Source of the DNA: Albidovulum aestuarii
GTDB lineage: Bacteria; Pseudomonadota; Alphaproteobacteria; Rhodobacterales; Rhodobacteraceae
Reading direction: 5' to 3'
Assembly: GCF_029961185.1 (NCBI RefSeq)
Contig: NZ_JASBQQ010000007.1
Location: forward strand, 168,514 to 232,513
DNA: 64,000 bases
This document shows, in pieces, positions 18,560 to 28,227 of the stretch. The notes below the pieces were generated by a model. It worked only from the letters and a program-made list of their open reading frames with translations, did no database searches and was not told where the DNA came from. The stretch's first letter is position 1. Each line of letters opens with the position of its first letter. The position numbers were made by a program, and so were the translations under genes.

Positions 18560-19648
18560 TCACGCATCGACCGCCTCGCGCATCCATTGCTGCAGGGTCT
18601 GGATCGAGTGCTCGGAATTCAACCCGCAATCGGGATCAAGTACCAGCGGGCCCGGCCGGTAGCCTCGACTTTTCAACCCTTTTGCCACGCTTTCCACCAA
18701 CCGGATGTCCTCCTCAACCGTCGTCGCGCGGTCCTGGATCGCCAGTCGGCGGATCACCTCGCTGTCCTCGCCTCCGGGCGTGTACCAGCCGCGCCAGACG
18801 GTGCAGTGATCCACGTTATGCGCCCGCCAGTGGTATGTGTTCAGCACGTTGCCCGGATAGACCTGGAACGAGAACATCGGCCAGAGGAAGAACGACCTGT
18901 ATTCACCGCCGTGCGGCACCGAGGTGTCGATCGGATATGTCATCTTGGACAGGTCCTGACATTCGGTCGTGTGCCGCAGGACGTAGCCCCTGTTCATCGG
19001 CTGGATGTCGTAGGTTTCTGGCCGGATCACACCGGTCGCGAAAGTCGGGTGGTTGATCGAGCAGTGGTAGCATTCGGAATAGTTCTCGACCGAGACCTTC
19101 CAATTGCACTTCTCGGGAATTTCGACCCATTCTAGGGGTTCGAGTTCGGCGATATGCGGGACATATTCGCCAAGCTCTTCGCGCACGCCCGGATACCAGT
19201 CGTCCATCGGCGCCGCGTTTTCGTCGAGGTTGACGAAGATGTAGCCGTGGAAGCCTTCCGTGCGGACCGAGGTCAGGCAGATCTTCTTGCGGTCGAAGCC
19301 CGGCACCGAATTGACGTTCGGTCCGGCGCGCAACTCGCCCGACAACTCGTAGGTCCAGGCGTGGTAGGGGCAGACGACGACACGGGTTGTGCCGGAGCCC
19401 TCGACCATCTGGTGGGCGCGGTGCTGGCAGACGTTGTAAAAGGTCCGGAGCTCACCGTTGCGGCCGCGGATGCAGAAGAGGCTTTCGCCCGCAATCTCGA
19501 AGGTGAAGTAGTCGCCGGGATTGCGGACCTGGGCCTCATGCCCGGCGAACTGCCATGTGCGGGCGAGAAGGCCGCGCATCTCGTTCTCGAATATCGCGGG
19601 GTCGGTGTAGTAGCGGGCGTCGAGCGAATGGACGAGCGGGGCGTTCAT
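18560..19648 (-). CDS. Rieske aromatic-ring/betaine-type oxygenase alpha subunit
   Basis: A 362-residue Rieske non-haem iron oxygenase. The [2Fe-2S] ligands are Cys74/His76 (CQH) and Cys93/His96 (CPYH); the mononuclear iron site is in ENYSECYHCSINH with His195 and His200. Length and spacing fit the single-component alpha-only subgroup that N-demethylates quaternary amines (glycine betaine, stachydrine or carnitine-type). The partner reductase is not in the window. It begins inside the end of the RpiR regulator gene (ATGA overlap) with GGAGG upstream, so the two form one transcript divergent from the DMGDH-like gene. Confidence 0.9.
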   Translation of the reverse strand: MNAPLVHSLDARYYTDPAIFENEMRGLLARTWQFAGHEAQVRNPGDYFTFEIAGESLFCIRGRNGELRTFYNVCQHRAHQMVEGSGTTRVVVCPYHAWTYELSGELRAGPNVNSVPGFDRKKICLTSVRTEGFHGYIFVNLDENAAPMDDWYPGVREELGEYVPHIAELEPLEWVEIPEKCNWKVSVENYSECYHCSINHPTFATGVIRPETYDIQPMNRGYVLRHTTECQDLSKMTYPIDTSVPHGGEYRSFFLWPMFSFQVYPGNVLNTYHWRAHNVDHCTVWRGWYTPGGEDSEVIRRLAIQDRATTVEEDIRLVESVAKGLKSRGYRPGPLVLDPDCGLNSEHSIQTLQQWMREAVDA

Positions 19649-20532
19649 TCGGGATCCTCCAGATAGAGACCGAGCTGGTGTCGGCGTTTGTGGAACTTCT
19701 CGACCCGCTCGACGATCTCCGGGCTTGCCACCGCGATGACAAAACTCAGGAGTGTCTCCAGTAGTGCGATGATCGAAACCGACGAGGGGAAGAATTGCGG
19801 CGTATCGACCGAGACAGTGAAGCGATGCTGTGCGGCCATCACGATCGGGCTGGCGGGGCTGTCGGAAATGGCAATCACGGTCATGCCCTGTTCGCGGGCG
19901 ATTCTGACCGTCTCAACGACTTCGCGACGATAGGGGCGACAGGTCATCGCGATCAGCACGTCGCGCCCGTCAGCCCAGGCGATGTCGTCTGCGGGATTTG
20001 AGCCCGCCTGCGGGATTGCGTGGAACTCCACCATGCCGGTGGAGGCGAGGTAGGTGAAGTTCCGGGCATTGGCGTTCATGACGCCGACGCCGACCGTGTA
20101 GACCCGGCGTGAGGACCAGATCGCTTCGGCCGCCGCCTTCAGCGCCACTTCGTCGATGCCAGCGAACGTATCCTCTATGTTCCGGATCGCAGAGCCGACC
20201 ATTTCGGCATAAAGCGCGCCGAGCGCGCCTTTCCTGGAGACATCTTGCAGCCAGCGGGCGCGGTCGGGATAACCCGCCGATCCGCTGCGGATCGCCTCGC
20301 GGAAGGCGGCGCGGAAATCCTCGTACCCCTCAAAGCCAACCTGGCGCGCCATGCGCACCAAGGTGTTGGGCTTCACATTGGCAGATTCGGCGATCTCGCG
20401 CACGGTCGAGACACCGACGCAATGCGGGTTCTCAAGGACGTAACGCGCAGCCTTTTGCGCCTCGGGGGTCAGCGTCTCGAACTCCTCGGAGAGACGGTCT
20501 AGGACGACTGATGATACGTTTGTGCCATTCAT
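19645..20532 (-). CDS. RpiR/MurR-family transcriptional regulator
   Basis: A 295-residue regulator with an N-terminal RpiR helix-turn-helix (about 1-80, STVREIAESANVKPNTLVRMARQVGF) and a C-terminal SIS domain (about 120-260, VYTVGVGVMNANARNF and ISDSPASPIVMAAQ) that normally binds a phosphosugar or related metabolite. The start is taken at 20532 because the DNA-binding domain begins just after it. It is divergent from, and separated by 70 bases from, the demethylase operon and co-translated with the Rieske gene, so it probably regulates both. Confidence 0.88.
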   Translation of the reverse strand: MNGTNVSSVVLDRLSEEFETLTPEAQKAARYVLENPHCVGVSTVREIAESANVKPNTLVRMARQVGFEGYEDFRAAFREAIRSGSAGYPDRARWLQDVSRKGALGALYAEMVGSAIRNIEDTFAGIDEVALKAAAEAIWSSRRVYTVGVGVMNANARNFTYLASTGMVEFHAIPQAGSNPADDIAWADGRDVLIAMTCRPYRREVVETVRIAREQGMTVIAISDSPASPIVMAAQHRFTVSVDTPQFFPSSVSIIALLETLLSFVIAVASPEIVERVEKFHKRRHQLGLYLEDPE

Positions 20533-20602
20533 GATTGACGATGGTATATCTGTCCCATTAGCCTGTCGAGTGAAAACACGACTCATCTCGGGAAATTCTA
20601 GA
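20516..20602. promoter_or_regulatory. Divergent control region of the demethylase cluster
   Basis: The 70-base gap between the two starts, plus the first codons of the regulator gene, holds a repeated element: TTGTGCCATT near 20519 and CTGTCCCATT near 20550, about 30 bases apart and 8/10 identical, plus ATGG...CCAT symmetry at 20544-20561. These are candidate operator half-sites for the RpiR protein; no match to a known consensus is claimed. Confidence 0.35.
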
Positions 20603-23062
20603 ATGTCGGAACGCGCACTTCCCTCCACCGCCCGTGTCGTGATTATCGGTGGCGGGATCATGGGCTGTGGCCTTGCCTACCACCTCGCACATGAGGGCTG
20701 GACGGATGTTGTCCTTCTGGAAAAGGCGGAGCTGACGTCGGGCTCCACCTGGCATGCGGCGGGGCAGATCACGCATTCGACGTCGAGCTTCGCCTTAGGC
20801 AAATGCGTGGGCTACAACATCGACCTCTATTCCAAGGTACTGGAGGCCGAGACTGGACAGTCGGTGACATGGCATGGCTGCGGCTCACTGCGCCTTGCCT
20901 ATACCGATGATGAGCTCGACTGGCTGCACCAGACGATTTCGGTCGGCAAGGGGCTCGGCTTCCCGATGGAGATCGTCGGGCCCGAGCGCATCCGCGAGCT
21001 GCATCCGTTTTACAATCTAGATGGGGTGAAGGCGGCATTGCACACACCCGACGACGGCCATGTCGACCCGGCGGGCGCGGCCTTTGCGCTCGCCAAGGGG
21101 GCGCGGCAACTCGGCGTGAAGGTGATCCGCCGCTGCCGCGCGACAAATGTAACCCAACAGCCGAACGGTGAATGGCTGGTCGAGACCGAGCAGGGCAACA
21201 TCGCCTGCGAGCATGTCGTGAACGCCGGCGGCACCTATGCGCGTCAGGTCGCGCTTTGGTCGGGTTACGATTTGCCGACCACCTCGATGACACATCACTA
21301 TCTGATCACTGACACGGTCCCTGAGTTTCAGGCGCTCGACAAGGAACTGCCGGTGGTCCGCGATGACCGGCTGGTGTCGGGTTACATAAGGATGGAGCAG
21401 AAGAAGGGCCTGATCGGCATCTACGAAAAGGCCAATCCCAACACCGTCTGGGAGAATCACTGCCCCTGGGAAGCGGAGAACGAGCTCTTTGAGCCGGACT
21501 ACGACCGGATCATGCCGTGGCTTGAAAACGCGATGGACCGGATGCCGATCCTTGCCGATCTTGGCATCACCCGCGAAGTACACGGTGCGATTTCGCATCC
21601 GCCCGACGGTAATCCCCTGATCGGCCCGGCGCCGGGGCTGAAGAACTACTGGTGCTGCTGTGGCACCCAGATCGGTATCGGCTGGGGCCCCGGCCTGACG
21701 CGGGAACTCGCGCGATGGATGGTGCATGGCGCGGCCGACATCAACATGCGCGAGTTCGACCCACGCCGGTTCGGGCCCTACGCGGACAAGTCGTTCCAGA
21801 TCACCAAGGCGAAGGAGGATTACCTCCTGCGCCACGAGATCCCGTTCCCGTTCTTCAACCGTCTCGACGCGCGGCCGGTGAAGCCCTCCGCGCTCTATGA
21901 TGACCTGAAAGCCGCGGGCGCGGTCTTCGAGGAAGTTTACGGCCACGAGCGCCCGCGCTGGTTCGCGCCGGAAGGCGTCGAGGCCAAGGACATCTACGGC
22001 TTCCGCCGCACGAAACTGCACGACATCGTCGGCGCCGAAGTCCGCGCGGTGCGGGAGAAGGCGGGCATCATGGACATCTCGGCCTTCTCAAAGGTCGAGA
22101 TCTCGGGCCCGGACGCGGCTTCCTTCCTCGACCGGCTGGTGCCGAACAGGCTGCCCGCCGTGGGCCGGATCGGCCTCACGCATCTTCTGAACGATCAGGG
22201 TCGGATCGAGCTGGAAAACACCGTCGTCCGGCTGGCTGAAGACCGTCTTTACCTCGTCTGTGCGGCCTTCTTCGAACAGCGGCTGGTCGATTACCTGACC
22301 TTCGCGAAGGCCGGTGAGGACGTCACCATCACCAACCGCTCTACCGACTGGGGTGCCTTGGCGCTGAACGGCCCGAAGGCGCGCGATATCCTCGGGGCCT
22401 GCACCAGCTCGGACCTCAGCAATGCCGACTTCAAGTGGATGACGGGGCAGGAGATCGCGGTCGGCGGCCACAGGCTCTGGGCCTTCCGCATGTCCTATGC
22501 GGGCGAGCTTGGCTGGGAGTTCCACGGGCCTCGCGCGGCGATCCAAGGCGCCTTCCGGGCATTGAAGGCGGCGGGCAAGCGGCACGGGCTGGCCGACTAC
22601 GGCTCCTTCGCGATGAACGCATTGCGGATGGAGAAGGCGTTCAAAGGCGCGGGCGAACTAACGAACGAGGTTACCCTGCCCGAAGCAGACGTGATGCGTT
22701 TTGTGCGGATGGACAAGGCGTTCCGTGGCAAGGCCGCGACTGAAGCAGCGGCGGCAAGTCCGTTACGCTGGGTCTGCGCCTATCTGGAGGTTGCGGGCGA
22801 TGGCCGATCCGACGGCAATGGCGGCGAGGCGGTGCTCGCGGGCGGCAAACAGGTGGGTACCGTCAGTTCCATCGCCTTTGGTCACTCTGTCGGAAAGCTC
22901 CTCGCCTTTGCATATGTGAAGGCGGACCACGCCAAACCGGCTACTGAGCTTGAGGTCGTCATCATGGGCGAGCCGCGCCACGCCAAGGTTCTGAGCGAAC
23001 CGGCCTACGATCCAGAGGGCCGCGTTCCGCGTGGTGCAGCCTTGCAGGCGGTTCCGGTATGA
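20603..23062 (+). CDS. Dimethylglycine/sarcosine dehydrogenase-like FAD-GcvT fusion
   Basis: An 819-residue two-part enzyme. The N-terminal DAO-type flavoprotein carries the dinucleotide fold GGGIMG at 16-21 and STWHAAG with His51, the residue that binds FAD covalently in dimethylglycine dehydrogenase. From about residue 440 a GcvT/aminomethyltransferase domain follows, which passes the released one-carbon unit to tetrahydrofolate. The enzyme therefore oxidatively demethylates an N-methylated amino acid. The start at 20603 is the first codon of the natural N-terminus; no strong ribosome site is visible. It overlaps the next gene by ATGA. Confidence 0.9.
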   Translation: MSERALPSTARVVIIGGGIMGCGLAYHLAHEGWTDVVLLEKAELTSGSTWHAAGQITHSTSSFALGKCVGYNIDLYSKVLEAETGQSVTWHGCGSLRLAYTDDELDWLHQTISVGKGLGFPMEIVGPERIRELHPFYNLDGVKAALHTPDDGHVDPAGAAFALAKGARQLGVKVIRRCRATNVTQQPNGEWLVETEQGNIACEHVVNAGGTYARQVALWSGYDLPTTSMTHHYLITDTVPEFQALDKELPVVRDDRLVSGYIRMEQKKGLIGIYEKANPNTVWENHCPWEAENELFEPDYDRIMPWLENAMDRMPILADLGITREVHGAISHPPDGNPLIGPAPGLKNYWCCCGTQIGIGWGPGLTRELARWMVHGAADINMREFDPRRFGPYADKSFQITKAKEDYLLRHEIPFPFFNRLDARPVKPSALYDDLKAAGAVFEEVYGHERPRWFAPEGVEAKDIYGFRRTKLHDIVGAEVRAVREKAGIMDISAFSKVEISGPDAASFLDRLVPNRLPAVGRIGLTHLLNDQGRIELENTVVRLAEDRLYLVCAAFFEQRLVDYLTFAKAGEDVTITNRSTDWGALALNGPKARDILGACTSSDLSNADFKWMTGQEIAVGGHRLWAFRMSYAGELGWEFHGPRAAIQGAFRALKAAGKRHGLADYGSFAMNALRMEKAFKGAGELTNEVTLPEADVMRFVRMDKAFRGKAATEAAAASPLRWVCAYLEVAGDGRSDGNGGEAVLAGGKQVGTVSSIAFGHSVGKLLAFAYVKADHAKPATELEVVIMGEPRHAKVLSEPAYDPEGRVPRGAALQAVPV

Positions 23063-24162
23063 AGATCACGCGGCTTACGCTCTGGGACGTTCCGTTGACG
23101 AGCCACATCGCCTATCACATGGCGGGCGGCAAGACCTGCGACACCGTCACCTCGGTCGTTCTGCGTGTTGACACCGATTCAGGCGTTGAAGGCTGGGGCG
23201 AGGTCTGTCCGATCCCGCATTACCTGCCGGCCTATGCAGAGGGCGTACGCCCCGCGCTCGAATACCTCGCACCGGTGGTGATCGGCGCCGATCCGGTGGG
23301 GTCGGAGGCGCTGATGAGCCGTGCCGATGCGTGGCTGCAAGGCCATCCCTATGCCAAATCGGCACTCGACATCGCGCTTTGGGACATCACCGGGAAGGTG
23401 GCAGGTCTGCCGCTTCACGCCCTCTTGGGCGGGCGGCAGATGACGGACATGCCGCTCTACCATTCGATCACCTGCATCGCGCCTGAAGAGATGGCGCGGA
23501 TCGCGAAGGAAGCGCAGCGGGAGGGAATTACCCAGTTTCAGGTCAAGCTCGGTGCCGATGGTGATTGGCAGGCCGATGTTGCGCGTCTGCGATTGGTCCG
23601 CGAGGCCGTGGGCCATGGCCCGCTCGTTTACGGAGATTGGAACTGCGGTGCCACACGGCTCGACGCGACGCGGGTCGGCAAGGCGGTCGCGGACATGGAC
23701 GTGATGCTGGAGCAACCCTGCGCCACGCTGGAGGAATGCGCCGCCGTCCGCGCCGCCACGGGTCTGCCGATGAAGATCGACGAGAACGGGTATGATACGG
23801 CCTCGCTCCTGAAGGCGTACGAGCTTGGCTGCATGGATGCCGTCGCGCTGAAACTCTCGAAATTCGGCGGGCTCAGCCCGATGCGGCGCGCGCGCGACCT
23901 TTGCCTGCATCTCGGCGCGAAGATGTGCGTCGAGGATACCTGGGGCTCGGACGTCACCACCTCGGCGCTCCTCCATCTCGCGGCCGCGACGCCGGAGCGG
24001 ATGCTGCTGAATACCTGCGACCTCTCGGGCTATGTCGGCCCGCGCCTCGACCCGAATGCACCGTTCCGCAAGGCGGGTCGCATCGCGCCACCCGAAGGGC
24101 CGGGTTTGGGGGTCGCACCAGACCGGGATACACTCGGCCAACCCATGGCCGTCATAGACTAG
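23059..24162 (+). CDS. MLE-subgroup enolase-superfamily racemase/epimerase or dehydratase
   Basis: A 367-residue enzyme of the muconate lactonising enzyme subgroup. Visible are Lys163 in FQVKLG, metal ligands Asp193 (YGDWN), Glu218 (LEQPC) and Asp241 (KIDENG), and Lys265 in LKLSKFGG, so both acid-base lysines of an epimerase are present. The pattern is close to proline-betaine/hydroxyproline-betaine 2-epimerases and cis-3-hydroxyproline dehydratases. Placement between a demethylase and an aminotransferase, together with a Rieske oxygenase, supports a proline-type or other betaine as substrate; this is inference. Confidence 0.85.
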   Translation: MKITRLTLWDVPLTSHIAYHMAGGKTCDTVTSVVLRVDTDSGVEGWGEVCPIPHYLPAYAEGVRPALEYLAPVVIGADPVGSEALMSRADAWLQGHPYAKSALDIALWDITGKVAGLPLHALLGGRQMTDMPLYHSITCIAPEEMARIAKEAQREGITQFQVKLGADGDWQADVARLRLVREAVGHGPLVYGDWNCGATRLDATRVGKAVADMDVMLEQPCATLEECAAVRAATGLPMKIDENGYDTASLLKAYELGCMDAVALKLSKFGGLSPMRRARDLCLHLGAKMCVEDTWGSDVTTSALLHLAAATPERMLLNTCDLSGYVGPRLDPNAPFRKAGRIAPPEGPGLGVAPDRDTLGQPMAVID

Positions 24163-24172
24163 GAGAGACCCC

Positions 24173-25447
24173 GTGCTCGACAAGACCGTGATGCAGAATT
24201 GGGCCGACCGCGCCCGCGCCGTGCTGCCCGCCGGAGGGTTCGGCAATTTCGACCCTTCCGTCTTCATCCGCGAGGGCAAGGGCGCGCGGGTCTGGGACGA
24301 GGACGGAAACGAATATGTCGACTACCTGATCGGCTCCGGCCCGATGCTTCTCGGCCACGGCCACCCGGAAGTGCTGGAGGCGGTGGCCGAGCAACTGCCG
24401 AAGGGCATGACCTTCTTCGCCAACAATGCGCCGGCCGTGGAACTGGCCGAGGAGATCTGCCGCGCCGTCGAATGTGCCGAGCAAGTGCGGTTCCTGTCCT
24501 CGGGCGGCGAGGCCGACATGTACGCGATGCGGCTCGCCCGCGCCTACACCGGCCGCGACAAGATCCTGAAGTTCGAAGGCGGTTATCACGGCATGTCTGC
24601 GGAGGCGCAGATGAGCCTCGCTCCGACGCGGCTGGTGAACTTCCCACAGGCGGTGCCCGACAGCGCCGGGATTCCCGAGGCGGTCAGGGCCGAGATGCTG
24701 ATCGCGCCCTTCAACGATCCCGACTATCTCGAAAGCCTGCTGAAAGAACACGGGACCGACGTGGCGGGCATCATCGTCGAACCGCTGCAGCGGATCATCC
24801 CGCCCGCGCCTGGATTCCTGCAGGCGGTGCGGGATCTCTGTGACCGCTACGGCATCGTTCTGATCTTCGACGAGGTCGTGACCGGCTTCCGCTTCGCCTA
24901 TGGCGGCGCGCAGGAAGCCTACGGCGTGACGCCCGACCTCTGCACGCTCGGCAAGATCATCGGCGGCGGTTTCCCCCTGGCGGCGGTGGCGGGCCGCAAG
25001 GACATCATGGACCATTTTGATAAGGCGATAGTCGGGGCGAACCGATGGCTGATGATGCTCGGTACGCTCTCGGGAAATCCGGTCGCCGCCGTTGCCGGGC
25101 TGAAAACGATGGAGATCCTGCGCCGAGATGGTGCTTTTGACACTCTATGCGCCCACGGTGAACGGTTGCAGGCGATGCTCGCCCGCCACCTTGATGCCGC
25201 CGGTGTTGCGCATCGGATCGTGGGCCATCCGACGCTTTTCGATGTGGTTTTCACCGAGCAAGATGTCCGGACCTATCGCGATGTGCTGGCGGCGGATGCG
25301 AAGAAAAGTTCGGCCTTTAATGCGGTTCTGCGTGCGAACGGCATCTTCAAGTCCCCAGGCAAGATTTACCCATGTCTAGCCTTGACTGACTCTGATTTCA
25401 GCGTGACCGAGGGTGCCATCGAGAAGGCGGTGGCTGCGATCGCTTGA
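24173..25447 (+). CDS. Class III aminotransferase, glutamate-1-semialdehyde aminomutase-like (GTG start)
   Basis: A 424-residue fold-type I PLP enzyme. Lys261 in LGKIIGGGFP is the Schiff-base lysine, IFDEVVTGFR holds the PLP-binding Asp, and SSGGEADMYAMRLAR is the phosphate-binding region. The order resembles HemL, but the catabolic setting suggests an amino acid or amino-aldehyde transaminase rather than haem synthesis. The GTG at 24173 is supported by AGGAGAG ten bases upstream. It is the third gene of the demethylase operon, ten bases after the racemase gene. Confidence 0.88.
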   Translation: MLDKTVMQNWADRARAVLPAGGFGNFDPSVFIREGKGARVWDEDGNEYVDYLIGSGPMLLGHGHPEVLEAVAEQLPKGMTFFANNAPAVELAEEICRAVECAEQVRFLSSGGEADMYAMRLARAYTGRDKILKFEGGYHGMSAEAQMSLAPTRLVNFPQAVPDSAGIPEAVRAEMLIAPFNDPDYLESLLKEHGTDVAGIIVEPLQRIIPPAPGFLQAVRDLCDRYGIVLIFDEVVTGFRFAYGGAQEAYGVTPDLCTLGKIIGGGFPLAAVAGRKDIMDHFDKAIVGANRWLMMLGTLSGNPVAAVAGLKTMEILRRDGAFDTLCAHGERLQAMLARHLDAAGVAHRIVGHPTLFDVVFTEQDVRTYRDVLAADAKKSSAFNAVLRANGIFKSPGKIYPCLALTDSDFSVTEGAIEKAVAAIA

Positions 25448-25796
25448 ACCCTCCGCGTGTCGAAAATCCAAGAAGGGTCCTGACGGCAGAGTTGCGGAAA
25501 CACTGTACCCGTTTCCGCGTCTGTACGGCTCTTCGGACGGAGGTGTTTCCGGGTTCGGCTTTTGGTACGCGACACCGGTGCGCCGATATCCATCAAACTG
25601 GCCCATACCCGTCAGCTTGCACGCCGGAACGTCTCAGGAACACCCTGCACAGACTTTGGACGCGTTTTCCATGCGGGATGTCGTTTGATCAACGAAATGC
25701 ATTGAACGCCGACGGCAATTGATTGAACTGACTTCCGACCCAAAGACGGCAAATAAGCCTTGTGCTTCTTTGTCTTTGCGGGCTATTCCTCGCGGC
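25448..25796. other. Intergenic region before tRNA-Ser
   Basis: About 350 bases with no convincing gene. It must contain the tRNA promoter; nothing else stands out. Confidence 0.4.
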
Positions 25797-25886
25797 GGAG
25801 ACGTGGCCGAGTGGTCGAAGGCACACCCCTGCTAAGGGTGCAGACGGGAAACCGTCTCGAGGGTTCGAATCCCTTCGTCTCCGCCA
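25797..25886 (+). tRNA. tRNA-Ser (GCT)
   Basis: A complete class II tRNA: acceptor GGAGACG pairs with CGTCTCC before discriminator G and an encoded CCA; the anticodon loop reads CTGCTAA (anticodon GCT, serine AGY codons); a long variable arm CAGACGGGAAACCGTCTC follows; the T arm is GAGGGTTCGAATCCCTT. Its 3' end is the insertion site of the island that follows. Confidence 0.97.
25873..25886 (+). repeat. Island left attachment site (attL, tRNA 3' end)
   Basis: CTTCGTCTCCGCCA at the 3' end of tRNA-Ser, identical to 35749-35762. Confidence 0.85.
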
Positions 25887-26011
25887 GCCCATCATTTTCC
25901 TCAATACTGCTCGGTACTTCGAAGCCCCTATTTTTCATGGGTTTCGTGCGAATCCATTCTCTGGAGAGTTGCGCCAAACTTTCTTCGATTTACTTCCATT
26001 TGTTCTGTTTT

Positions 26012-26029
26012 GTGGTATCTTATGTGGTA
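26012..26029 (+). repeat. Candidate integrase arm-type site, left
   Basis: GTGGTATCTTATGTGGTA, 126 bases inside attL and just upstream of the integrase start. It matches 35668-35685 in 16 of 18 bases with the same internal spacing of two TGTGGTA-like units. It may bind the integrase N-terminal domain. Confidence 0.6.
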
Positions 26030-26046
26030 CAAAACGGAGGGCGATC

Positions 26047-27258
26047 ATGATTTCCGGCAAGCTGACAAAGGCAAAGGTCGAGGCACTTGGGCCGGGTCGG
26101 CATGGCGACGGGAACGGGCTCTACCTAGTGGTCGATCCATCGGGCGCGCGGCGCTGGGTAGTGCGGGTGGTCGTCAAAGGCCAGCGGAACCGGCAGGGCG
26201 GGCCACTTCGGACGGATTTCGGCCTTGGTGGTGCTGATGTCGTCACGCTTCAGGAAGCGCGCGCGAAGGCGCTGGAGTATCGCAGGCTCGCCAAGTCAGG
26301 GCTCAATCCCCGCTTCAATGCCAAGAAGGAAATTCCGACCTTCGAGGAAGTCGCCCGGCAGGTTCATCTGGAACGCTTACCGACATGGAAGAATGAAAAG
26401 CACGGGGCGCAGTGGATCAATACGCTGACCGACTATGCGTTTCCTCTCATCGGCCGTTTGCCCGTCTCTGACATTGACCAGCCGGAAGTGCTTTCCTGCC
26501 TGACACCAATCTGGACGCTCAAGCCTGAAACCGCGCGTCGCGTGGCACAGCGCATCAAGGCGGTTCTTGATGTGGCGCGGTCGAAGGGCTATCGCTCGGG
26601 TGAGAACCCCGTGGTGGCGATCCGAGACGCTCGCGTCCTGCCGAAGATCAAGGCTAAGGCAGAGCATCACAAGGCGATGGATTGGCGCGACGTGCCTGCC
26701 TTCTATGCTGACCTGAAATCACGCGATGCGATGGCCGCCAAAGCGTTGATGTTCACCTGCCTGACCGCATCCCGCACGAGCGAGGCGCTGGGCGCGCGCT
26801 GGGAAGAGTTCGACTTAGACGCAATGCTCTGGTCTGTCCCGGCCAGCCGAATGAAGGGGGGCGAGGTGCATCGTGTGCCGCTAACAGCGGAAATGGCGGC
26901 GATCCTTGAGCCCTTGAAAGCACTGGAATCCGAAGTCGTATTCGAAGGGCAGAAACGGCACACGCCATTGTCCAACATGTCGATGCTGATGCTCTTGCGC
27001 CGAATGAAGGTCGAAGGCGCAACCGTTCACGGGCTCAGAAGCTCGTTCCGGGATTGGGCGGCGGAAGTGGCAAAGGCTCCTCGTGAGGTTGCGGAAATGT
27101 GCCTCGCGCACCGAATCGGTTCGGCAGTTGAGAACGCGTATGCGCGTTCCGACCTTCTGGATCGGCGGCGGATGCTACTGGAACGGTGGTCAAAGTTTAC
27201 GACCGGTAGTTGCGAGCAGGTATTTCAGTTCCCCGTTGGGGGCAAAGGAAAGCAATGA
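26047..27258 (+). CDS. int: P4-type tyrosine integrase of the tRNA-Ser island
   Basis: A 403-residue site-specific recombinase that should insert and excise the island. An N-terminal DUF4102-like arm-binding part (LTKAKVEALGPGRHGDGNGLYLVVDPSGARRW, written here as its hallmark span 7-38) is followed by the catalytic domain with Arg243 (TASRTSEAL), His328 and Arg331 (HGLRSSF), His355 (LAHRIG) and nucleophile Tyr365 (NAYARS), so the active site is complete. ATG 26047 has GGAGG upstream; the frame continues into the tRNA but that part is not protein-like. Orientation away from the tRNA is usual for such islands. Confidence 0.95.
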   Translation: MISGKLTKAKVEALGPGRHGDGNGLYLVVDPSGARRWVVRVVVKGQRNRQGGPLRTDFGLGGADVVTLQEARAKALEYRRLAKSGLNPRFNAKKEIPTFEEVARQVHLERLPTWKNEKHGAQWINTLTDYAFPLIGRLPVSDIDQPEVLSCLTPIWTLKPETARRVAQRIKAVLDVARSKGYRSGENPVVAIRDARVLPKIKAKAEHHKAMDWRDVPAFYADLKSRDAMAAKALMFTCLTASRTSEALGARWEEFDLDAMLWSVPASRMKGGEVHRVPLTAEMAAILEPLKALESEVVFEGQKRHTPLSNMSMLMLLRRMKVEGATVHGLRSSFRDWAAEVAKAPREVAEMCLAHRIGSAVENAYARSDLLDRRRMLLERWSKFTTGSCEQVFQFPVGGKGKQ

Positions 27259-27358
27259 AGGTATCCGGCCTCATACCCTTTTTTTGTAATCATCCAAGAA
27301 GTTGGGTCTCATAGACAGCGCTTGAAAGACAAAAAGGTATCCAGCATGTTGCCTTTCT

Positions 27359-28159
27359 ATGGACGAATTCGAACAGATTGACCGCCTATGGGAGGTCGCA
27401 GCCCGCTTTGGCGTGAAACGATCAAGTTACACACTGCTAGGCCAAGCTGCCGCACCATTCGACATCTCAAAGCCAAATCAGCACGATAGCAAGGGCGAGT
27501 TCCTAGCTGAGGAAGCTGCCGTTGATGCGATTAACGAACATTGTCGAGGTTTGTTGCACCAACTGCTGGGGCGAGAAGACGAAAGTATGGAGGCAGAGCA
27601 GGCTCGAAAAAATCTCGTGCTGCTTCTTGACGACAAGGTGAGGCGACGCAACTCCAGAACCGCGCCAGACTCCATCATCACGTTTCTTCGTAAAGGTGCT
27701 TCTGAAATCAGCGCTAGCAGCCTCATCGCGTTACTACTTGTTGATATGATTCAAGAGCTTTGGGACAGAAAGCGGGAATTGCACGATCAAGAAACCGAAT
27801 TCTGGAGTGGAGGTCATCGCCCCCCAAACCACTGGGCACGGACCATCGCGCTAAGGTTTGCTCGCTTCGTCGCGCGACAGACGGGAAAGCGGCCAACAAT
27901 AGGAGTTGCTCGGGACGGCGGTCACCCATCGACTGAATATGGGCGCGCGCTGGAAGAGGTGTTTGCCATACTTGGGATTGTGGCCAACGTTCGAAATGCG
28001 GGGAGATGGGCGATCTCCCAACTAACCGACGACGACCTTCAACCCCCGCACAACGCCCTTGCGGGCTTTTCTGCAGGCCCAGGAATACTCGGAAATGCGC
28101 TCAAGATGGCGAATGATAGCGGTCGGTTCGGAACGACAAAAAAAGATCCTACCGAATAG
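27359..28159 (+). CDS. Island protein of unknown function
   Basis: A 266-residue soluble protein, mostly charged and helical, with no signal peptide or membrane segment. A Trp/Arg-rich patch (HWARTIALRFARFVARQTGKRP) lies near residues 155-180. I do not recognise a family. It is downstream of the integrase by 100 bases and lacks a clear ribosome site; base composition is nearer AT than the surrounding chromosome. It may be an accessory cargo gene. Confidence 0.6.
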   Translation: MDEFEQIDRLWEVAARFGVKRSSYTLLGQAAAPFDISKPNQHDSKGEFLAEEAAVDAINEHCRGLLHQLLGREDESMEAEQARKNLVLLLDDKVRRRNSRTAPDSIITFLRKGASEISASSLIALLLVDMIQELWDRKRELHDQETEFWSGGHRPPNHWARTIALRFARFVARQTGKRPTIGVARDGGHPSTEYGRALEEVFAILGIVANVRNAGRWAISQLTDDDLQPPHNALAGFSAGPGILGNALKMANDSGRFGTTKKDPTE

Positions 28160-28227
28160 GTGATTTTAACCGACAGTTCCGGACTTTCATGATTTGTTCT
28201 CAAGTCTAGTTCGCACGATTAAGTCCA

